This document shows, piece by piece, positions 7,203 to 11,661 of a stretch of 11,661 bases of DNA. The notes under the pieces were generated by a model. That model saw nothing but the letters and a program-made list of their open reading frames with translations, did no database searches and had not been told where the DNA came from. The stretch lies in contig DWYO01000272.1 in NCBI GenBank assembly GCA_019118725.1, forward strand, positions 1 to 11,661, given 5' to 3'. Each line of letters opens with the position of its first letter. Position 1 is the first letter of the stretch. Source of the stretch: Candidatus Parabacteroides intestinavium (GTDB lineage Bacteria; Bacteroidota; Bacteroidia; Bacteroidales; Tannerellaceae). The position numbers were made by a program, and so were the translations under genes.

Positions 7203-8228
7203 TTATGCCATTGATTTGATATTCTGCTCAATAAACTGGATTTCCTCGTCCGAGAGCCAGTATTTGGAGTACAGCTGCCTGTCTATTTCAGGTATAGGCA
7301 CGTCCCAATTTATATCACTTCCTGATGTGAAGTCCTGCATCGGTACATTTGCCCAAGTCTCGCGGGGATTATGCTGCGTGGCTTTCAATGTCCCTAACAA
7401 ACATCTGGTAAATTTTGTCTTGACGTATTTGAGACACCGATCAGCTTGCTGGGCATCGGTAAACTTGCCGATGCTCAGGAAGGTGTCGGTGTGCCCGATT
7501 ACCGGCACGCCGATTACCGGCGTGCTGAGTACTTCGCCGATTGCTCCTGTTCCGTTGGCTTCGGGGACGAGAACATTGTAGGATTCACAATATCCATCAG
7601 TCGGTAAAGTATATCGTTTTTCAATCCATTTATAGACACGCTGATTTTTTGACCGTCCCAAAATACGGATGAAAACATCGGGATTATCTGGCTCTTCTTC
7701 ATGGAATATATGAGGAAGATGTTCAAATGCATTTGAGGTTATTTTTGCTGCAGTTCCATTTCCTTGGACTTCGTAAATTTCAGGATGTTCATTAAATGCC
7801 ACCTCTGAGAATTTATAAAGGCCTTGAGAAGATATGAGATTGCTGAATTCATTTTTGACAAATCCCTGATGTGATAACACTTTTTGTAATATGCTTTTTA
7901 ATTCTTCATATTCAGAGAAGAATCCGATTGGTTCAAATTCAGTTTTAGCATCACGATAAGTAATTACCACACCGCCTTTTATGTCGACAGACGGAAATAC
8001 ATCTATCGACTTCTGAAAATAATCCACCACCTTAAAATGTTTGTCAGCTAAAATCTTATCCATCCATTCTTTGGGAGTTTGTCCTGCCCTGAATAAAAAA
8101 CGGCCTGGAGTTATCAATGACACTTTATCCGACAGGCGGAAAGAAAGGTCGTAAAACAGGTGATAGATAGGGGCTTTACGGGTGCTTATTCCTTCCTCTT
8201 GATACGGCGGATTTCCTATAATGGCATC
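7203..8228 (-). CDS. Silent alternative methyltransferase C-terminal cassette (no start, no promoter)
   Basis: On the - strand the frame is open from the right inverted-repeat arm (GAT at 8228) to a TAA at 7205-7203, 341 residues. It starts with DAIIGNPPYQ, identical to residues 986-995 of the expressed enzyme. It then diverges into a different Eco57I-type branch: KAPIYHLFYDLSFRLSDKVS, LITPGRFLFRAG, and a VFPSVDIKGGVVITYRD block. The end matches the expressed copy again (VPMQDFTSGSDINW, then EIDRQLYSKYWLSDEEI). Upstream of the arm on this strand there is no helicase sequence, and the frame stops within about 45 bases, so this is not an independent gene. A GTG at 8123 could be taken as a start by gene finders but lies inside the methylase fold, after NPPY. 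It should be expressed only after inversion, giving a 1326-residue enzyme probably with different DNA specificity. Confidence 0.88.
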   Translation of the reverse strand, partial: DAIIGNPPYQEEGISTRKAPIYHLFYDLSFRLSDKVSLITPGRFLFRAGQTPKEWMDKILADKHFKVVDYFQKSIDVFPSVDIKGGVVITYRDAKTEFEPIGFFSEYEELKSILQKVLSHQGFVKNEFSNLISSQGLYKFSEVAFNEHPEIYEVQGNGTAAKITSNAFEHLPHIFHEEEPDNPDVFIRILGRSKNQRVYKWIEKRYTLPTDGYCESYNVLVPEANGTGAIGEVLSTPVIGVPVIGHTDTFLSIGKFTDAQQADRCLKYVKTKFTRCLLGTLKATQHNPRETWANVPMQDFTSGSDINWDVPIPEIDRQLYSKYWLSDEEIQFIEQNIKSMA

Positions 8229-8229
8229 T
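8200..8229 (-). repeat. Right 30-bp inverted-repeat arm
   Basis: This is the exact reverse complement of 6182-6211. It marks the 5' end of the silent cassette, carrying the same DAIIGNPPYQ codons on the - strand. Because the arms are identical, inversion leaves the sequence outside the segment, including the recombinase upstream region, unchanged. Confidence 0.95.
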
Positions 8230-8248
8230 GTCGGAACTACTAGGGCTA

Positions 8249-8276
8249 TCTTATTAGTACAGACAACTTATGTTTT
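8249..8276 (+). promoter_or_regulatory. Possible weak promoter for the recombinase
   Basis: TATGTTTT at 8269-8276 matches the Bacteroides -7 consensus TAnnTTTG at all fixed positions except the last. It lies about 20 bases before the chosen recombinase ATG in an AT-rich gap just outside the right inverted-repeat arm. The -33 side is not convincing, with only a T-rich stretch near 8251. It is listed because the recombinase needs an upstream signal unless it is read through from the restriction operon. Confidence 0.25.
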
Positions 8277-8295
8277 ACTAATAATTAGAACCAAT

Positions 8296-9102
8296 ATGGA
8301 TACAACTGATTTTGAATCATTCCTAAAACAGGGAAATTTAGCCCAGAACACCGTTACAGCGTACCTGTATGCCGTAAAAGATTATTTTACCCGTTATAAA
8401 GAGCTGAACAAGCGGAATCTCATAGCTTATAAAAACCATCTGACAGACAATTTTAAGCCAAAGACAGTTAACCTCCGCATATTGGGATTGAACAAGTATT
8501 TGGGATATATAGGCAAGTCACGGCTACGCATGAAAACCATAAAGGAACAGCAACGCACTTATCTTGAAAACATAATCAGCAATGCTGATTACGAATTTCT
8601 TAAAAGCCACTTAGGAACGGAGAAAAACCGGACATGGTATTTTGCTGTACGCTTTCTTGCCGCTACCGGGGCAAGGATAAGCGAACTGATACATTTGAAA
8701 GCAGAGCATATCCGGGTAGGATATTTTGACATCTACACAAAAGGGGGTAAGGTACGTCGTATCTACATTCCGAAACAACTGAGCACTGAAGCCACCAAAT
8801 GGCTGTCAGAACAAAGCCGATCCAGCGGCTATGTTTTCCTTAACCAATACGGACAGCGTCTCACCACAAGAGGCATCGCCCAACAACTGAAAAATTATGC
8901 GCGGAAATACGGTATGAACGAAAAAGTGGTCTATCCGCACTCGTTCCGTCACAGGTTTGCTAAGAACTTTCTGGACAGGTTTAATGATATTTCCTTGCTT
9001 GCCGATTTGATGGGACACGAAAGTATAGAAACTACCCGTATCTATCTGCGGCGCAGCAGTGCCGAACAACAGGAGATTGTTGATAAGGTTATCACTTGGT
9101 AA
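8296..9102 (+). CDS. Tyrosine recombinase, probable DNA invertase for the methylase cassette
   Basis: This 268-residue protein has an N-terminal SAM-like core-binding domain (about residues 1-85, FESFLKQGNLAQNTVTAYLY) and a C-terminal catalytic domain. All active-site residues of the family are visible: R127 in ATGARISELI, K152 in KGGKVRRIYIP, H215 and R218 in PHSFRH, H241 in LMGHESIETT, and the nucleophile Y250 in RIYLRR. I chose the ATG at 8296 because the core-binding domain begins right after it. The frame is open further up, to an ATG at 8221 inside the inverted-repeat arm, but those 25 extra residues look unlike the family. The protein is short, like recombinases that invert specificity genes in Type I restriction systems, and shorter than most element integrases. 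It sits next to the invertible segment. A hairpin terminator follows. Confidence 0.88.
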   Translation: MDTTDFESFLKQGNLAQNTVTAYLYAVKDYFTRYKELNKRNLIAYKNHLTDNFKPKTVNLRILGLNKYLGYIGKSRLRMKTIKEQQRTYLENIISNADYEFLKSHLGTEKNRTWYFAVRFLAATGARISELIHLKAEHIRVGYFDIYTKGGKVRRIYIPKQLSTEATKWLSEQSRSSGYVFLNQYGQRLTTRGIAQQLKNYARKYGMNEKVVYPHSFRHRFAKNFLDRFNDISLLADLMGHESIETTRIYLRRSSAEQQEIVDKVITW

Positions 9103-9110
9103 AAGATGAG

Positions 9111-9144
9111 CAGCGTCAAATACGAAAGTATGACGCTGTTTTAT
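9111..9144 (+). terminator. Terminator after the recombinase, between converging genes
   Basis: CAGCGTCA (9111-9118) pairs with TGACGCTG (9131-9138), with further TAC/GTA pairing around a GAAA loop, and is followed by a TTTTATT tract. It lies 8 bases after the recombinase stop and before the 3' end of the oppositely oriented relaxase gene. It is the first convincing terminator on the + strand since the start of the restriction operon. Confidence 0.75.
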
Positions 9145-9156
9145 TGTCACATCATT

Positions 9157-10539
9157 TTATCTGCCTCGTTGCGGATTTTTCTTTTTCTGTTCGCCCCACG
9201 GAAGTTCCGAAGACGACCCGCCACCGCCTGTTCCGACATGAACCTCTGCCGGTCCACCGGCTGCAAGGGTAAACGCAGCACCCAATAGTTCCACCTGCTT
9301 CCCGTTTACTTGCTCCTGCGGCTCGAAGACGGCATTGACAAACTCCTCGTCCGTGATCTGTCCGTTGAAATGTCTTTGGGCCACATCATAGTCTATCTGG
9401 AATTTGGTGTCCTCAAAAAGTTCCTCGCCGACCCGTGTCCAGATGTGGAGCGACGGATTCCGGTAGTTGGACACGTTGATTCGGACAAGCTCGGCACCGG
9501 ATGATAGGCTGTAACGCTGAGGGTTTGCCATCCGGTCGAGCAGGCCTATCTGCTTCCGCAGCCTGTCTATGACGGCATCTTTCTCTTCTGACTGCCGCTC
9601 AGCGGCTTCCGCCCTGCGGATAGCTTTGTCTATCTCCGCTTGATAGCCGTTTCGCAGTTTCCCGATTTCTGATTTATGCTGTTCCTGCAACCGGATCTTT
9701 TCTGCCTGAAGAGCCTTAATCTGTCTATTGAGTTCGGCAATTTGCCCGTCCTTGTCAGCCAGTTCCTTCTTTGCCTTGGCAAGGTCTCCCTTGCCGAACC
9801 ATGAGAGGATGGTGTTCCTGCCCTCCTGCGCTTTCTCCACATCGGCCTGCAATTTGGCTATGTCCTCCTCATAACGGATGACCTGCTGCCTATAATAATC
9901 CGAATTGGCTTGATGTTTGGCGGTGGAGCCGACGATGCCCCGCTGCAGCCCGAACGGTTTCATGGCTGCTGCGTAGCTGCTCTGGTATTCGTGCAGTTTG
10001 GTGCGCCGCATCACATCGTCCGCCGACAGACGGGGACCGGATTTCGTTTCATACTTCTTCTCACCCTCACGCTTCCTGCGGACTCGCTCCCTGGTTACAA
10101 TGGGAACGACGGTGGCGTGCAGGTGCGGAGTTTTCTCGTCCATGTGCAGTACGCACGATACAAGGTTCTCTTCGCCGAAGGTCTCCTTTAGCCATTTGAG
10201 ATTGGCATCGATCCAGTTGTCCAGTCTGCCATCATTGGCAATTTTCATCATCTGCTCATGTGTCCCGGTCAGGATGATACGGATGGCTTTTGTCTGGTTT
10301 TTGCCGACCTTGCGGCGCAGCCCGGCCGTGTCGATGCGGTGCTGTACCGCCTCGGTACGGTTGGGCACTCCTTCAGGGAACCTGACCAACTCACGGTTGA
10401 GATATGTCCGGTCCGCATTGGCATTGCCCGGCACATAAATCTTTCCCTTGGCATCCTTCCTTTCTATATGGCATGACATTCCGCTGTCATTACCGCTGCC
10501 ACGCTGCAGGTGGCAGACCGCGTATTGCGTATTACTCAT
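9157..10539 (-). CDS. MobV-family relaxase (Pre/Mob domain mobilization protein)
   Basis: This 460-residue protein would nick the element's oriT and pilot the transferred strand, using a conjugation machine supplied from elsewhere. The N-terminal Pre/Mob domain (about residues 1-200) shows the MobV motifs: SGMSCHIERKD (19-29), NADRTYLNREL (41-51), and the histidine cluster HMDEKTPHLHATVVP (132-146). A long charged coiled coil covers roughly residues 220-340, and the tail is rich in glycine, proline and lysine. I chose the ATG at 10539 rather than an upstream extension to 10599, because MSNTQYAVCHLQRG is the usual start of Bacteroidales MobV proteins and an A-rich leader precedes it. It is much GC-richer than the restriction genes. 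The upstream gap holds inverted repeats expected of an oriT. Confidence 0.9.
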   Translation of the reverse strand: MSNTQYAVCHLQRGSGNDSGMSCHIERKDAKGKIYVPGNANADRTYLNRELVRFPEGVPNRTEAVQHRIDTAGLRRKVGKNQTKAIRIILTGTHEQMMKIANDGRLDNWIDANLKWLKETFGEENLVSCVLHMDEKTPHLHATVVPIVTRERVRRKREGEKKYETKSGPRLSADDVMRRTKLHEYQSSYAAAMKPFGLQRGIVGSTAKHQANSDYYRQQVIRYEEDIAKLQADVEKAQEGRNTILSWFGKGDLAKAKKELADKDGQIAELNRQIKALQAEKIRLQEQHKSEIGKLRNGYQAEIDKAIRRAEAAERQSEEKDAVIDRLRKQIGLLDRMANPQRYSLSSGAELVRINVSNYRNPSLHIWTRVGEELFEDTKFQIDYDVAQRHFNGQITDEEFVNAVFEPQEQVNGKQVELLGAAFTLAAGGPAEVHVGTGGGGSSSELPWGEQKKKNPQRGR

Positions 10540-10567
10540 ATCTGTTTGTTTTATAGTTATTGTTACT

Positions 10568-10582
10568 GTTGTAAAATCCCGT
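10568..10582 (+). repeat. Left arm of 15-bp inverted repeat in the candidate oriT
   Basis: GTTGTAAAATCCCGT is the exact reverse complement of the sequence at 10688-10702. The arms are separated by 105 bases. They may bind the relaxase or an accessory protein, or mark the edges of oriT. Confidence 0.8.
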
Positions 10583-10687
10583 CCTGTTGCCGGAGGCATA
10601 TGTCTGGAGTCTGAGGTATTCCCTCGGCCTATGGGCTTTTTGACTGCCGGACGCGGAGCGGAGGCGGTGAAAATGCCCTAATAAGCT

Positions 10688-10702
10688 ACGGGATTTTACA
10701 AC
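10688..10702 (-). repeat. Right arm of 15-bp inverted repeat in the candidate oriT
   Basis: ACGGGATTTTACAAC is the perfect partner of 10568-10582. A C-rich tract and a short hairpin follow within 15 bases. Confidence 0.8.
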
Positions 10703-10715
10703 CCCTTTCCCTTTG

Positions 10716-10731
10716 GGACAGCAAGCTGTCC
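10716..10731. repeat. Short hairpin next to the toprim-like gene end
   Basis: GGACAGC and GCTGTCC are perfectly complementary around AA. It could be the oriT hairpin recognised by MobV, or a weak terminator for the upstream - strand gene, whose stop is 13 bases away. There is no U-tract in either direction, which favours the first reading. Confidence 0.5.
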
Positions 10732-10743
10732 GGTGCCTTCCTG

Positions 10744-11661
10744 TCATTCCGTTTTTTTCGCATCAATCAGTTCGAGCCCGAAAGCGTCGATGAGGGACTG
10801 CAATGCGGGATTGCGCGCTGTCATCTGTTGAAGGATCATCTGCGGCGTGTCCTCCATCAGTAGGAAGTCGGCGATGTCCAGTCCGGCTTCACGCTGCGCA
10901 CCGGTCGCAATCCTCTCCAGCATGTCGGAGCAGGTGGCACGCCTGCAAAAGGATTCCATCATCGGCAGCCGTTGCCTCCATTCTTCCGTCGCCTTGAGGT
11001 CGGGGAAGAGGACAACCTCCCGGCCGCCCAATACCTGCATGGTCTCGCTGTTGAAGCACCCGTGCATCCCTCCGGTGGCAAGCCAGATGAAGTCCGGGAT
11101 GAAAAGGGCGGCAACCAGCGCCGTCTTCTCGCTCTCGACAATGGCTACGGGCTTGGTGGACATGGTGACGGAGGTGTCCGACAGCAGATGCTCTCCGAAC
11201 AGGCACTGCTTCATCCTGAAGTCCGGTAGCTTCTTTACCGAATGTACCCAGCTGACCTGGTTGAAAGGCTCCTTGATACGATGTCCGGTTGCGGCATCGT
11301 AGCCCATGATCTTGCCCGCACGCACATTGCCGTCCCGGTCTGTCTGCCAGAATACGGCCGCCCCGTTCCACATCCTTGACGTGCCGACCCTGTAGAGGCG
11401 GAACAGCCTGTCCGTATCCTCCTTGCCGGCCACCTTGGTGAAGTAGCGATATAAGGGGTTGATGTCGTACCTGCGCATGGACTGCTCTACCCAATCGGAG
11501 GGAAGAAAGGATATCCGTGGCTCCTGTTCGGGCTGAGGCTTTGCCAACGCTTTTGCAACTATCGGTGTGCCGCCGTTTCTTTCCTGCTTATTCAATTTTT
11601 CTTTGACAGTCGGATTGTCCCGGAAGTATTCCTTCGGAGTATAGTGGTAGCCGCAACTGTT
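10744..11661 (-). CDS. Toprim-like DUF6371-type mobile-element protein (5' end outside window)
   Basis: The frame is open to the right edge, so the N-terminus is missing; 305 residues are visible. The visible start, SCGYHYTPKEYFRDNP, looks like the end of a zinc-finger segment as found at the front of primase-like mobile-element proteins. The centre has VFWQTDRDGNVRAGKIMGYD. A toprim-like region follows: PVAIVESEKTALVAA (about 171-185) with the conserved glutamate, GGMHGC, then REVVLFPDLKA (about 214-224) with the acidic residue. Relatives occur beside MobV relaxases in Bacteroidales mobilizable elements and are annotated DUF6371 or toprim proteins. They are probably used in replication or second-strand priming after transfer; that role is inferred. 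High GC matches the relaxase, marking a common backbone. Confidence 0.7.
   Translation of the reverse strand, partial: NSCGYHYTPKEYFRDNPTVKEKLNKQERNGGTPIVAKALAKPQPEQEPRISFLPSDWVEQSMRRYDINPLYRYFTKVAGKEDTDRLFRLYRVGTSRMWNGAAVFWQTDRDGNVRAGKIMGYDAATGHRIKEPFNQVSWVHSVKKLPDFRMKQCLFGEHLLSDTSVTMSTKPVAIVESEKTALVAALFIPDFIWLATGGMHGCFNSETMQVLGGREVVLFPDLKATEEWRQRLPMMESFCRRATCSDMLERIATGAQREAGLDIADFLLMEDTPQMILQQMTARNPALQSLIDAFGLELIDAKKTE

Larger units (their letters stand above)
6182..8229. other. Predicted invertible segment switching the methylase C-terminus
   Basis: This 2048-bp stretch is bounded by perfect 30-bp inverted arms and contains two alternative 3' ends of one methylase gene in tail-to-tail orientation. 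The stop codons are separated by six bases (7197-7202), almost exactly at the centre. In the orientation shown, the left copy (337 residues from D986) is fused to the expressed N-terminus. Inversion would place the right copy (341 residues) in the same frame. A tyrosine recombinase starts 66 bases outside the right arm. Sequence similarity stops abruptly at both edges of the arms, as expected of a site-specific inversion site. That inversion actually occurs is inferred from this structure. Confidence 0.85.
10540..10743. other. Candidate oriT region between the mobilization genes
   Basis: This 204-bp noncoding gap lies directly upstream of the relaxase gene, where MobV elements usually carry oriT. 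It contains a 15-bp inverted repeat with widely spaced arms, a tight hairpin and a GC-rich imperfectly repetitive centre. I could not match a published nick site by eye, so the assignment rests on position and structure. Confidence 0.45.

Noticed and set aside
7203..8123. Independent - strand gene starting at GTG 8123
   Set aside because: Its frame continues without a stop back through NPPY to the repeat arm at 8228, and it lacks the N-terminal part, a promoter and a plausible start. It is better explained as a silent cassette.
8221..8295. Recombinase start at ATG 8221
   Set aside because: The extra 25 residues are hydrophobic filler encoded partly by the inverted-repeat arm. The core-binding domain begins directly after ATG 8296.
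8296..9102. Recombinase as the integrase of the mobile element
   Set aside because: It is short, lies beside the invertible repeat rather than at an element end, and no attachment site or tRNA gene is visible nearby. A role in integration cannot be fully excluded.
10889..11494. Long alternative-frame ORF on the - strand opposite GC-rich coding sequence
   Set aside because: It overlaps the toprim-like gene in another frame, has low-complexity composition and no recognisable motif; it is a GC-rich shadow.
1..11661. CRISPR array, tRNA, rRNA or insertion sequence
   Set aside because: I saw no regularly spaced direct repeats, no cloverleaf-like gene and no transposase. The only strong repeats are the inverted arms reported.

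Overview
The window looks like a defence-island segment of a mobile element from a gut Bacteroidales bacterium (Bacteroides, Parabacteroides or a relative). Supporting signs are a TAnnTTTG-type promoter before the defence operon, A-rich leaders without clear Shine-Dalgarno sites, a Bacteroidales-style MobV relaxase, and a toprim-like protein of the kind carried by Bacteroidales mobilizable elements. Base composition is mosaic: AT-rich at the far left and in the exchangeable methylase 3' ends, and clearly GC-rich in the mobilization backbone on the right.

Layout: (1) 1-489 is the C-terminal end of a UvrD-like superfamily 1 helicase, followed by a hairpin terminator. (2) A promoter at about 561-591 precedes a tight four-gene run on the + strand: an AbiEi/DUF6088-type antitoxin (612-1202), an AbiEii nucleotidyltransferase toxin (1199-2212, ATGA overlap), a 'restriction endonuclease subunit M'-like protein (2217-3215), and a 1322-residue protein (3228-7196). 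The large protein joins a T5orf172/GIY-YIG-like nuclease domain, an SF2 helicase/translocase, and an Eco57I-type N6-adenine methyltransferase with its target-recognition end. (3) Tail to tail with it, on the - strand at 7203-8228, is a promoterless, startless second version of the same methylase C-terminus. (4) A dedicated-looking tyrosine recombinase lies at 8296-9102 and ends in a hairpin terminator. (5) On the - strand are a MobV relaxase (9157-10539), a 204-bp intergenic region with inverted repeats that is a candidate oriT, and a toprim-like DUF6371-type protein that runs off the right edge.

The main discovery is an invertible DNA switch. A perfect 30-bp inverted repeat (6182-6211 and 8200-8229) lies on the codons for the catalytic NPPY motif in both the expressed methylase and the silent cassette. 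Inversion of the 2048-bp segment between and including the arms would join the same 985-residue nuclease-helicase N-terminus, in frame, to a different C-terminus, giving 1326 instead of 1322 residues. The two C-termini are clearly different in the half after NPPY and become similar again only at the extreme end. The adjacent tyrosine recombinase is the obvious candidate invertase. I read the locus as a phase-variable, single-polypeptide (Type ISP-like) restriction-modification system that switches DNA specificity, in apparent operon with an AbiE toxin-antitoxin pair and carried on a mobilizable element.
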